64,000 nt of DNA from Epiperipatus broadwayi (taxonomy: Eukaryota; Onychophora; Udeonychophora; Euonychophora; Peripatidae): positions 62,001 to 126,000 of the forward strand of contig JAQFVV010000513.1 of NCBI GenBank assembly GCA_028023455.1. Direction: 5' to 3'. A program made the position numbers and the translations under genes. The notes beneath the pieces are model-generated. The model did not search any database. It had not been told where the DNA came from and saw only the letters and a list, made by a program, of their open reading frames with translations. Positions 46,419 through 59,300 of this stretch are shown here, piece after piece. Each line of letters begins with the position of its first letter. Position 1 is the first letter of the stretch.

Positions 46419-49400
46419 GCACATCTAGAAAATTCTGAAAGTCTCTTATCTGTAAATCAAAGAATGTATTATCAATATATTTTTATCTTCCAAATTGTTT
46501 TAACATTCTTAAAAGTTTTAACTGTAAATTATATCTTAGCATTGTTTGAACTTCAATAATCAATGAGAATGCGAGAATGATTAGTCAAGCTCATTCCTAA
46601 TCCCTATGTATATAAAAGCAATTTGATAGTTGGTAAAAAAAAAAAAATTGAAAGTGAATTTTTAAATTGAATTTTAATTGAAGCTTTTGAAAGTTTTAGT
46701 GAATTTTTCTACAGAAGAACTCATTCCATTCAATGCATGGATGCTTTCCCCTGATATATATACATTTAAATGAATGATTTAAACCATAATTCCTGTATAT
46801 TCAGTGGCATTTGATTCCGGACATTTCCATGCATGCATAAGACTATGGCAAATAATAAACGTTGTGTGGTAAATATGATAAGCTTATAGGTATTTACTCA
46901 AGTGTAATATAACTTTATTTAAAACTTGTATACATTAAAACCTAAAAAGTAATTAATGGAACAGAAAATACTGAAATAATGAAAAAAGAAGTTAAATAGA
47001 GAGGGGGGGGAGGGAGCAAAAATAAATGACTGACAAAGCATAATGAGTATGTGAAATGACAAAATGGTATTTTGTATAAGTGGCCATGCACCCTCAAATT
47101 TATTAATCTAAATTTATGAGTTTTTAATATTTTTTTATTTAATATTTTCCCAAGTACTAGATAGATGTTTTGACATGTAATATTTATTTCATAATTTGTT
47201 GACAAAATAATAATACCTATTATTAAACATAAAATTATAAGAAATCTCTCTTAAATACTCTGTAATAATTAAAATTTGTATTGATCAAAGAAAAAATTAA
47301 AATATGACTTAATGTATTTATTTTTCTTTATTTAAAAATTGTTACAACTTTTATTGTATTTTCCACTCATTCGAAAATTTGAGTTTTTTCTTTTTAAAGT
47401 AATTATAGAAGTGCAGTCAGAAAGCATTTATAGATCTCTTGGTTTAAAAAAACAGGAAAATAACTGATCTACCAGAGACGTAGTACATTTTTATAAGGAT
47501 TTGATTCACAGTAAAGAAAAGAAATAATACCAAGTCATAATCATCAATCTCCATTAAAATAACAGCAGTGTAAGATAGGAATTTTAATGCTCAATGGAGT
47601 ATTAAGAGATGTAATAAATTCTTTGTTTTCAAACTTTGTGTAAGTAAGATTGACAGGTAGTTCCTTTTTAATTTTATTTAAAAAAATTGTTTTATTTGAT
47701 TTTTAGTGTCTGTTTGTAATAAATTAATGTTATTATCATTAAATAAAAGTAAAATTAATCTTATATTTAAATAAAAGATTGAATATATATATATTATTGA
47801 AATAGATTTCCAGAATGTATTTGAGCAGTTTCTTTACTTTATTAACGGTTCTACATGCTTTAGGGTGGTTGTAGAGTAATATATTCAAGAACTATAAAGA
47901 TTTTTAGATAACAACTCAGCCCTTATCTCTGACAGTCAAATGTCACATGACCCACCGAGTAACAAACCATTTATTTATTCATTATCACACTGTATAATAA
48001 AAGCTTATTTTTGTTTAAAAAAAAAACAAAAAAAAAGCTTTACAAATTATTTTGTTATTTTTCATGATTTCATCCACAATAAATAAATATATATAACATG
48101 AAAAAATTTAATTTTAATTGTGTTCAGACTTCGAGTTACTTACTATTTTTGTTTTTATTCAATGTTGTCTTATTCTCTGAAAAAGTGGAATATTAACAGA
48201 AATTAATTTAGAATTAAATTAGTATTATGCAAATGTAATGAAGTCAAGAAGAAAATCATTGCTATATGTAAATAATATATGTAATTATTTAATAATTTAT
48301 CTGCAAGCCATACAATGTTGAATTATCTCAATGGGAGACTATGCATTTAACAATTTCCATCCAGTTTTTTTTTAAATTAAGCTTTAACCCTGTGTTCACC
48401 ACTCTACTAAATTATTGGAAAAAAAAAATAAAAGTAACACTGGGAAATAAAATTTGAAAATTTCTAATTTGATGTGATTTGTTAATCTATTTCTAAAAGA
48501 ATAAATAGATGTTTAGTTTATTTATAAACGAATGAGTAAATAAATGATTTATTCTGACACATATTTTAATAAAAAGTAATTTGAATGCTGAACTATTTAA
48601 AAGAGTGACTCTTAAAAAGAAAAAAAAATAGTGAATCAGCATCAGCAAATGTTTTTAATGAATTTGATATTTTTAATCTAATATATATTATTTTGAAGTA
48701 GGCAGAAGTACATAACCAGGGTGGAGGGGTGTGTGTCATTAATTGAATATATAAGAAGATTGTACTCTAGGAATGCTCTTGGAATGAGAGATCCAGTCAT
48801 CTACTTTGTATTTAAATAGTAAATGAACTCAGATAACACTGCAATGGAAGACTAATTAATTTCATTACTAAAAAATCTTATATCATTCCTCCTTTGTTAA
48901 AATACACACACACACACAAGAAAGTATGTGTAGATAGTGCATAAAAATGCACAAATCATGTATACAAGCAAAATCTTGAGTATTTCATCATTTATTAGTG
49001 GCACCATTTGATAAATGTTATTATAAATTAGGTTGGTTGTGTTTTGTAACTAAGCAAATATTTAACTGTCAGTATATATATATTCTGTCAATGACTATTT
49101 GCTGTTAACATTTAGAAATACATGATGCAGTATATATATTGATTGCCTTAATTAATTACTTGGTTAATTATAAGAGAAATCAGTAGTGATAAATGTCTCA
49201 TTCTCCAACATTGGATATATAAAATACATATAATTACATAACATGTCTTTCCAACATTATATTCATTTCTATTCTTAACCAAATACTGCTAATAAACATT
49301 TCAGCACCACTATTGTGTCAAAGCTGAAGATTAACAATCCTGGCAATTTCTTAAACAAATGTGAAATCCATTATAACCCAAATGGTAACACAGCCTTCTA

Positions 49401-49759
49401 ACTTTTATTAGAAATATATGCAAGTAAAATCTTCATCATAATAAATTTTTCTTGTTTTATCATGCTTATTTATGTTTAAGTTCTGAAACTACTATTATCC
49501 TTCAATTAATATTGATTTGCGAAATAGATATAATTTTATTTACAAATGCAGTTATGATAGTGTTTCATTCCTATACTTACATCATTATGTTACTTTGCCA
49601 TGACTTGTAATGGCTGTTTATATCTTTTAAACTCTAGTCAGTCATATTATTACTTGTAAGGACATGTTACCTTCTCATAGCCCAAAATATTTTTGTTTAT
49701 ACCTTTTAAAATTTTGCCACTTTATATTATTATTTGTGATAATTTTACATTTAATCATG
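46415..49759. other. Long intergenic stretch, no gene recognised
   Basis: A/T-rich. A G-run (46999-47014) and a (CA)n near 48903-48917 are the only simple features. No coding motifs or element ends recognised. Confidence 0.4.
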
Positions 49760-52340
49760 ATCATTCTCAATCATTATCATTCCACTGCAGGATAAAGGTC
49801 TCTCCAAGTTCAATCCATCTCTAATCTCTAGCCTCTCTTCTCCACATCATCCTAGCATATTTCTTTATTTTATCCATCCATTTCCCATGCTGCCTATTTC
49901 TAGGTCTTTTACAATCTCTTGGAATTGAGTTTGAGATTTTAACTGTCTATTTATTATCATCTCTCTTAGCAACATGTCCAGCTGAACTCCACTTCAGTCT
50001 TAATTTTTTCAATAATGTCAGAAAAATCTGTTTGCTCTCTCACCCATGTATTTCATTTTCAATCTCTTTTTGTTATTCCTACATGCATCTCTCCATACTT
50101 TTTTGAGTTGTCTGAAGTCTCTGTGTTGCTCTTCAGTTAAGTGTCCAAGTTTCAGATCCCTAAATAAGAACTAGTAAAACATATTTATTAAATACCTTCA
50201 TTTTCAAACACATAAGCGCATTTCTATTTAATAGTAAGTTATTTTTGCCAAAACATTTCAATCAAGTTTAGTTCTATGATTAATTTCATCCATTATGTAT
50301 TTATTTGCAGTAATAATCTGACCATTTGTTAACTTCTTCTAACTCACCATAATCAATTTTTATTTTCTTCTTTTGGGAAAATCCATTGAACATTATTTCA
50401 ATCTTTTTAATATTTACCTTTAATTCTATTTTTTTTACTTTCATCTGATAACTCCTGCAACATTTCCTCGAAAACTAAAGCACTATTTGTAAAAACAATT
50501 ATATTATCTGCCAAATCTAGATGACTTAAATGATCTCCATTTATTTTTATTCCATTAGCTTTCCATTTTAATCAACAAAATACTTTTTGCAAACAAGATT
50601 TTGGAGACATGGAGTCACCCTGTGATAGAACCTTCTCAATGTTAATCTTCCTAGTATTATTATGTAATCTAATTGTAGCTGTTGAATTTGTATAAATATT
50701 CTTCTCAATATGACAATATCCTTGGCTTATTATCTTGATGATCCTATGTTCTATTTACTGAAGAAATGCTTATATAATCAAATGCCTTTTCATAATCTAT
50801 AAATCCAAAGCATGATGGCAACTCATATTCATTGATCCTCAATAGTTGGATATAATCCACTGTACTAAACCCACTTTTAAATCAAGTTTGTTCTTTTTGG
50901 TTGGTTGAAATACAAAGTTTCCTGTAGATGAGTTGTTATTATGTTGGTAAACATTTTGTATAAAACTGACAAAAGACTGACATAGGTCTGTAATTTCTAA
51001 TATTTTTATACTCCTTTTTAATTATGTATATTAATATTGCATTCTTCCAATTATGTTGTACATCATTATGATTTAGACATTTAGAATATAACTTTACCAA
51101 AATTTTTTTTATTTCTTCACCTGATTCTTTCAAGATAACAGTTATAATTCCATTATTACCTGGAACTTTTCAATTTTTCATAAATTTAATCACATATCTC
51201 ACTTCTTCATTTAAAATTCTGGGCAATTCAGAAGATACAATAGTTGGAGGAGATACTTTTCCTTGTTTTTTATAACTATATATTTCTTGATAGCACTTTT
51301 CTATACATTTCATGATGTCACCTCTCTTTTTAGTAATAGTTTCATAATTATTCTTATTGCAAAAATAAGACTTTTACCAATAGCAAAATATTGTTTTATA
51401 CTCTTGAGTTTTTTATTCTCTTCTATAGATTTTCTTACTAGTTCACAATTATACTATTTTATATCATTATCAATTCTTTTTGTACTATTTTATAAAATTC
51501 AAGATCTTCAATTTTTTTCAATGCATCATTTTTATATATTTTCATATTCATTATTTTCTTCTGTAAATCATTTTGTTTCAGTAAAAATTTTACAGGACAT
51601 TTGCTGTTTTTTTGTGCCAGATTTCTTTGTTGAGTTATCTTACTATTAATTTCATTCAAATTGGAATCATGTTGAAAATGTATCAATACTTGAAAATGAT
51701 TTGCAAGTTCTAATTTAAATCTGATAGAATGTTTCTGAAAATTAGGAATATCAACTGTAAATTAACATGTCTTACATCTTATCAGTCAATGATAACTTTC
51801 TATGCTGAATTTATTAAGAACATTACAATCTTGAAATATATATTTTCTGTTAGTCAAAATAAAATCCAATTCTGCTGTACATTCATTGGGACACTTCCAT
51901 GTCCATTTCCATTTTTCTCAAACAAAAGACTTCATAATATAAAGTTTTTCTTTTTCTGCAAACTCTACAAGCCTATATTCTCTCTCATTTCTAAATTTAC
52001 CTATAATACTTTCATTTTTTAATTGTTACCAATTCTAACATTAAAGTCTTCCATGACAATTTTAAAATGTTGTTTGGTCTCATCAAAAGTCTTTTGTACA
52101 TCTATATAAAAATCCTATACTTTTTCATCATGATGGGAACTTAATGGGCATAAACCTGAATTATTTGTATTTAATATCTTTTATTCAGTTGAATCTTACT
52201 CCTCTGTCTGATTCACAATCTATCTCCACAGTGTTGTTCTGTCAATTTTTTGCCAATTTATTATTCAAGTAAACTTCTCTTAGAGGTTAATCATGTTATT
52301 TTATCTAAACACTGACATTATTCACCAAACAAGCTTATTA
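49760..52340 (-). mobile_element. RTE-type LINE pseudogene, long copy
   Basis: On the minus strand the endonuclease end is visible near 52150-52030 ('VYAH'-like, then the region for 'GDFN'). A basic linker is encoded in 51686-51459. The reverse-transcriptase opening is in 51133-50939 with 'NWKNAILIYIIKKEYKNIRN' and 'YRPMSVF'. Next is 'FGFIDYEKAFDYI' (near 50835-50795), the polymerase 'F.D..KAFD' block. The C-terminus near 49940-49780 includes 'IRDGLNLERP' and a terminal 'WNDND'-like stretch. These are RTE-clade landmarks. Multiple stops and shifts inactivate it. Fragments of the same family occur at 1695-2500, 38030-38215 and 62095-62560. Confidence 0.85.
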
Positions 52341-53170
52341 CATTTAATATTGATTTTTTCTTATTTGTAATTGAAATTTATATGCATTTGTTCATCTCCT
52401 TAATAAAGTGGTTTTTTCCATTCTTCATAACCTAAAACTTAGTGCACTTCCTGTAAAGTTCATTATAATCATAGTTCTCTATGATTCTGGTGAGCTTCCC
52501 AAAAGTGAACTCAGTTTTAGGTGATAGAGAAGACAGAATCCACTTGGGTATTTAGATTATAAAGAAGAAAGAATCCATTTCATTATGTATATAAACAAAT
52601 GTATGCAAATTTGAATTATAATACATTTTTTAAAAAGGGGAAGAACTTGGTGTCATAGAAAAAAAAATTATTAGAAGAGTTTTAAGTTTTTCCTTGATAA
52701 AGATTATAAAATAATATAGTTGAAACTTTGGAGTATATTATTATACATTATAATAATTCATATTATAATCAATTGAGATTTATAAAGGTTTGTGTGTGGT
52801 TTGTATATATATATATATAAGATACACTTAATCCTAACATGCGCATCAACTCTTAAACAAACTTACACAGCACAATTACAAAATGATTCATTTTTAAACA
52901 TTATTTATTTATTAATGAATTTATTTATGATTTATATTCTAATATTTTTGAAAATAAAAACTCTATGTTTTTTCCATGGCTTAGCAACTGGAAAAAAGCA
53001 TTTTGCTGAATCCCAAACTATGAATAACCTGTTAATATCTATGGTTATTTATTTATAAGTAAAATAATAATAAGTTTTTAGATTTACAAATGGATAAATA
53101 ATATTTATATATAAATCTAAATGTAATATTTAAATACAAGTATATTATGTATACTGAACAATTTAATTAG
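52341..53170. other. A/T-rich DNA, no gene recognised
   Basis: Possibly includes the most eroded upstream part of the RTE element; otherwise nothing recognised. Confidence 0.35.
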
Positions 53171-53625
53171 AAGGGATTTGAATTCAGAATTTCAAACTCC
53201 CTACACCTATCCACTCCATCCAATACAAATGTTACACATGACCGCATACATGTGAAAAAGTTAAATGATTACCTCTCCATTAAAGTTTGAAGATTTGCTA
53301 TCTTAATATAAATAAACTAAGTACTGATTATTTATATGCATGGGAGTTGATGATCTGGATCAATTGGTGAGTGCTGGTTCAGAACATAATATATATTGGA
53401 GATCATTTATCTTTTCACATGTATGTGTAATGTATATCAGTTATATAAGATGGAATGGATATCTGTAGAGAGTACTCAGTTTATATTAAAATAGCAAATC
53501 TAGGCCAACTGATGAGTGCTGGTTCAGCATGAAATACATGCACTGGAGATAGTTTATCATTTTCTCATATATGTGGTCATTTGTATCAGTTGTAGGGATC
53601 TTGAAATTCTAACTTCAAATCCCTT
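53171..53625. mobile_element. Foldback repeat related to M1, with tandem arm copies
   Basis: The ends are inverted: left 'aagggatttgaattcagaat' (53171-53190), and right, read in reverse, 'aagggatttgaagttagaat' (from 53625). Inside, a block with 'ctggatcaattggtgagtgc' (53355-53374) and its neighbour 'ctaggccaactgatgagtgc' (53501-53520), each followed by 'tggttcag', an 'ac/at-rich' stretch and 'tttatc..tttc', forms two direct copies. The left arm (53171-53290) is their inverse. The 'gatgagtgctggttcagcat' block is also in M1 interiors (39.7 kb; inverted at 15.9 kb). No coding sequence. Confidence 0.75.
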
Positions 53626-54039
53626 ATAATTATATCAATAAAATGGAAAATAATATCATCTTAGTGTTTTGAGGAGTCATATGGTGTTTGATTCTATAAT
53701 GGTAGGTTAAACACAGCTGATAAAATAAATTTTTATATTACTTTTCTTTACTGGTACATGATTTATAACCTTCTAACTCATGAGTTTGACTCACTACCAT
53801 TGTGCCAAATTATATAGGTATTAAGATCATCTGGAATTATTTTTGGAGTTTGCCTATTTGGTTTTATCATCAGGAGCATTTATTTAATCAATGTCTACAT
53901 AGAAAATCAGCTGGAACTAGTTTTCGAGTTTGCCTATTTAGTTTTATTATAAAGTAAGATGGAGAATAGCAGACATAAATGCACAATTACTGTTAGTATC
54001 AGAAGCATTTACATAATTAATGTCTACATGGAAAAACAG

Positions 54040-54465
54040 TATCATAATTGAAGAGACAGAAGAGAATAAAAATAGATCTTTTAGAAGTGAAATATTATAA
54101 AAATATGCTTGCTATACCTTGGGCAGATACTAAAACTAGTAAATGGAGTTTGTTGAAAGCATCTACAAAAAGAGAACTGCTGGAAAATGCTAAAATTGTA
54201 AAAATTACAATAATTTTTGACAAATGGCAAACAGAAATCTTGAAAAGGATATTATTTTTAATAAGATGAATAAATCAAGAGGGAAAAGAATGACTACACT
54301 TTCATGGATGGATATTTATCATCATGGATTGGATGGAATTGACAATTTTGGAGGCATACAGGAAGGCGGAAATGAGAATGGTCTGAAGGCAGTTTTATCA
54401 TACTGTCACCCATTGTTGAATCAAGGGATCAGGCAAAGGATGAAGATAATGTATATATTTTATTA
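54040..54465 (+). pseudogene. C-terminal remnant of a non-LTR retrotransposon polyprotein
   Basis: The frame 54048-54269 contains 'EVKYYKNMLAIPWADTKTSK' followed by 'KRELLENAKIVKITI'. The overlapping frame from 54224 contains 'KSRGKRMTTLSWMDIYHHGL'. This order (YR.ML.I.W......, KREL....K.RK, then RGR....W.D) is characteristic of the region after the reverse transcriptase in several animal LINE groups. The two frames join through a frameshift near 54225-54260. The upstream polymerase is absent. The clade is not determined. Confidence 0.65.
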
Positions 54466-56325
54466 AATATACATATTGTAGTTTTACTGGCATGTTATTG
54501 AAGCTAGGATTTAAAGACAATTCTTTTGAAAAGTCAATTGTAAATATCTTGCAATTGGTTTTCGATACATGAAGAGTTGTGGAAGATGATGTGGAAGGTT
54601 TATAGAATATATATGATGATAGATGTTTATAAATGTATGTTTTCCGATTATTAATAAGTAAATTATTAAATAAGCGTTATTATGTGTTGTTTTTTTAATT
54701 TCTCTTGACAAATCCTTTTTTTTATTTTTCAATTTATTAAAAAAGTGAGAAAAGTTTAACAGAGACAACTGTCAAAGATTCACATTTGAAAGAATCATAT
54801 TTCTTTAATTAAACAATGGCAAATACGAAGATATAATGAATCTCTGTACACTATTACATATTTTTAACAAAGGAAGGAAATAGACAGTCTTATTTATTTT
54901 AATTAAAAGCACTAGGAATTGTATCACAAATGTTGAAAAACATTCGTAATTAAACATTTTTCTTTGTTTGGTTTATTCCGTAGAAAACATACTCAGCTAA
55001 TTAACTCAATATGTAGAAAACAGAAATAAGCAACTATAAAATACACTTTGACATATATCACATAAATCAAAATAACGGTATTCCTTCCATATATCCATTC
55101 ACGTGTGTGTGTGTGTGTTTTATATGGGAAGTTTTAATCATTTGGTTAGTAATAAGAGTAATTATTATAATTGCTTAACGCTTCTTTTTGCATACTTAAT
55201 GAGATGTTTCTTTTTGGTGGAGTGGGGGAATTAAGTAAGTAATCATAGTATTATGCACTGTTTATAATAGTACCTCAAATCTACAACCAGAAATAAAAAA
55301 ATAATCAAATAGTTTGTTGTTTGGGAGAAGTTCAAGCACTGAAGGTAACATAGCTGGAATTGTGATTCATGGACCTTGAGTTTCAGAATCTACAAGTCTG
55401 CCATTGTATTAGACTAGTAGAAAGATCTATTATTGGGAATTTATTAGAAGTTTGAGCATAGTAGTGGCAAAGCTGAATCCACAGTCCATGTATCTATAGA
55501 TTTAAAGTCTGCCATTCTATTACTACATTAAACCTCACAGTGAAGTATTAACATTATAAAGATTTTGAAAGTAGGTCTCATTTTGTGGTTTATTAAACTG
55601 GCTTGCCAAAATTTTATATAGTTTTTTACTTTAATAATGTGAAAGGCTGAAATCTCTGAGAAAGTGTCTTAAAAATGCTATATGACATCCAATCAGATGT
55701 AATAATGACTGCATAGGAAACTCACAAGTCAAAAACACAAGGCAGAGATTTTATGAGAAAAAGATGGTACTTTGTGGATAATATTGAATTCTGAGACAAA
55801 ATTAAAATTAATCTTTATCTGTCTATGCAAATAATATAAAAGTTCAATCTTTTATAATTTGGTCACACTAAATTAGTTTAACTATCAATTATAATGATTT
55901 ATAAAGATATATCTATGGTAATGATCTGTTAAAAAATTCTACAAATTTTAAAAGTGGGAAAACCATTCATTTATTTGGAAAAATGCTTTCCATTAGAAAA
56001 ACTGAAATGAGATAAAATGATAATTACAATAGATTCAAAGTTTTACTGACTAGTCAAACATTGGGTTCAGTTATCATCAACTTTATTTAATAAATTTGTC
56101 AATGGTTCTTTCAAATACAGAATCACAGAAAGTCATCTATACTCATAATTGCCTTAGCTGACTGTAATGCCCTCTGCAGTCTAAATTTTGAGGTAGAATG
56201 GTGGACTCAAGAATTAAAATGAAAAAACTGTTTATTCATATGACATATTAAGATGTTTTTCTTCTCAATGAATCATATTTGCCACTGAATACATTTCACA
56301 ATACTATATTTAATTTTCTATAAAA
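54466..56325. other. Intergenic DNA with weak internal repeats
   Basis: No gene recognised. Segments around 55360-55410 and 55470-55530 share phrases (a 'tctgccatt.tatta' core and 'catggacc/agtccatg' words), suggesting a degraded short repeat. A (GT)n run lies near 55104-55118. Confidence 0.35.
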
Positions 56326-56353
56326 GTTTCGACTGTCTAGCAATCTTCTTCAT
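56326..56353 (-). other. Hammerhead-core-like motif, minus strand
   Basis: Read on the minus strand: ATGAAGAAGATTGCTAGACA followed by GTCGAAAC. The stem is GATTG against CAGTC, with one mispair. It is nearly the same as the motif at 40249-40277 but lies in different flanking sequence. See that entry for the resemblance and its limits. Confidence 0.3.
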
Positions 56354-59300
56354 ATTCTAAAACAATTATATTGCTTTTTTATTTTTTATATTAATATATA
56401 ATAACTTCATTTTTATGTTTATCTAAAAATGTAAAATAATTGTTTTTTTTTTTTAAATTGTAAGAAGACTGCTAAGAACCAATAAATGTGGTTTTTGTAA
56501 GATTTTAATGTAACAGTGCCAAAAGATTAGAAAATAATTTAGAATATTTATTGGAATGTATTGGATTTTTTGCTATTAACAAGTTTGCAAATTAGTTAAA
56601 ATTTAATTTATTAAATTAAAGATTAAAAAATTATTCTTATTCTTTTTTTAATTTTATTTAAAGTTGAATTAATAATTAAAAAATTTAATTATAGATAAAT
56701 AATGTGATAATTGTTAAAAATTATTATTTGTTTTAAAATATTTATTTTTTTATATTTATAACAATCTTAAATAATTTTTAAGAAATAATAAAATCAAGTC
56801 ATTGATTATTTTGTCTATTTATTTATTTAATTATTAAATTATATATGCATGTATATCTTTGGATTTCCTATTTTTAAGTGTATTAATTAAGCATTAATCA
56901 GTGTATGTGTGCACATGTTTGTATATAACTAAAAAAGACAAAAGTTCTCATGAAAAATATAGCAAAGAAAAATGTATAATTGTTATCAAACGTATATAAA
57001 ATTTGAAAGCATATCTGAGTATAAATACATATACACGTAGAGAATTAAAGACATTATATATAAAAAAAAAACTTTTAAGAGCTTGAGAAGGAAAATAAAT
57101 CACAATAGAATAGAAGATTATGATCTTATAAAAAATATGCTTTTATTGATTTAAAAAAAATGTAATGGAATAGGTAGAGATTATTTTAAATGATATATAT
57201 ATATATAGCTTATACTTTAAAAAAAATTATATAATATTGATGCATGTATGAAGATTTACAAAAAGAAATATAAATTATCTGATCTTTCAGGCAATCATTG
57301 TCTTTTATGAAACTAGTTTTTAAATATCACTTATAATAATATATTTTTAAATAGTATTAATAAAATATTTGTTTATTTAAAATTAGTTATTAATTAATAT
57401 ACATGTATATAATGCTTTGATTTTTTATTTAAATTAATATATATATATATATTGTACCCTTACTTCTTGATATATAAAATAGTTTAAAATACAACTAGCT
57501 CAGTTACATTATTATGCTTCATTAAAATTTGCATATCTATCTTTAATATACTTTTATATTATCATATCTTAATTAAATTTATTATCAATCTTTAAAATCA
57601 ATATAATTCTAGATTATATTAATTACATAAGTATTTAATAAAATTATGAGACTGTGAAGTAAAGTTACAAAGTAATAAGCAGATTTACACTGAGTCAATA
57701 TCTCCCAAGATACCGTCTCAATGGCATAAGAATACTACCCCTACCTTATCATCTTACCACTACATCTATAGCATTCTTATGGCTTTTTAAATGAAATAAA
57801 TTATCTTTAATAATACTAAAATAATTCCTAACTTTTAACTTAAAATATAATTAAATAATCTCAGGTTCTTCTAAGCTGTTTTAAAATAATAATAACTCAT
57901 GTAAATAAGTATGATGTGGGATTTTATATCAAACCTAAATACACCTAACTTATTTTAATAATAATAATAAATAATACTAATCTTAGAGTGTAATTTAATC
58001 TCATCGAATTCTATTATATAATCAATCATTAAATGAATAAACAAACATATGTATATCTTTTATTTCATATGGTATCTTCATTTTAAAATAGATTTAAACT
58101 TATACTTAATAATCTGTGGCAATAAACAATATTGTATTCTTATAATGTGCATTATAATCATCTTATGACCATTGTAATATTTATGTTCATGTCAATCAAT
58201 TCTTATAAAATAATGTTAAGCAAATATGGTATTCAATTCTAAATAATAATAACAAATTCATTTTGTGCAAATATTATGTTTATTTCAAATCATCTGATGT
58301 CAAAATGCTGTGGTGAAAATAATGAAACTCGACACACTTTTAAAAGAAACAAATTAACAAATTTATTTACAACAACTTCAAATAAAATTTATTTACACTA
58401 TTTACAGTTTATAACTTATGACAACAAATAAAATAAAAATAAGAAATACAAATATAAGAGGCTTACACTGTTATTAACTTATGTACTTAATAAGCAATTA
58501 CACATTCCTTCAAATGCTATATTAATATGATTACAGTGTGTTTTTCTTAAACTTAGATTTTAAATAAATAGTTGTACTTTAATTACTACAAATAACAATA
58601 TGTCAAGACTATTTATGTAGCATGTGTACATAATGTAGCTCTACTAATTAAACAGCTACATTAATTAAGTATTACCATTTGTAATGTATTATCATGTATT
58701 CACTTTATTACTAGCATTGCTTAATATCTGTATATAAAATCAATATCTCTTTATAATGTAAAACAAATGATTGGCTATAATTATATTCCACCTAATGTAA
58801 TTCCTGTTATATGTTTTATAAAATATGCATTCTATATCTGTATTATTCAAACATTAATATTTAAATCATTTATCAATTTTAAATTCATAAAACATTACAT
58901 TAGATAAATTTTATGATTCCTTTCTGTGTAAAATCATTATTTTACCCTATGTGCTTTACTAACCTTTCTAATAAATTTCTATTTATAAAACATATTCTAA
59001 ACTTATTTAAAACATTTTCCGGAAAAACAAATATCAACTTCAAATAAAATATTCATTATCCAAATTACTCATACTATATTGTCTATACTTAGTAAACTTT
59101 TCAATCTGAATATAAGCCTCTACCTAAAACGTAACTTAACTTATTCAATAAACAGAAAATAAAATAGACTTTTAAAATCCTTTTCTGACTTGCAAAAATA
59201 AAATAATTATTAAGATAAATAATAAACATCATTTTAATACTAAGCATAAATAAAAATATCAAAATTATTTACGAAAGAATCATATAATTATTTTCTAAGC

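Noticed and set aside
57737-57757. let-7-like microRNA on the minus strand
   Set aside because: The G-rich 'ggtaggggtagta' only loosely resembles let-7 and the seed does not match.
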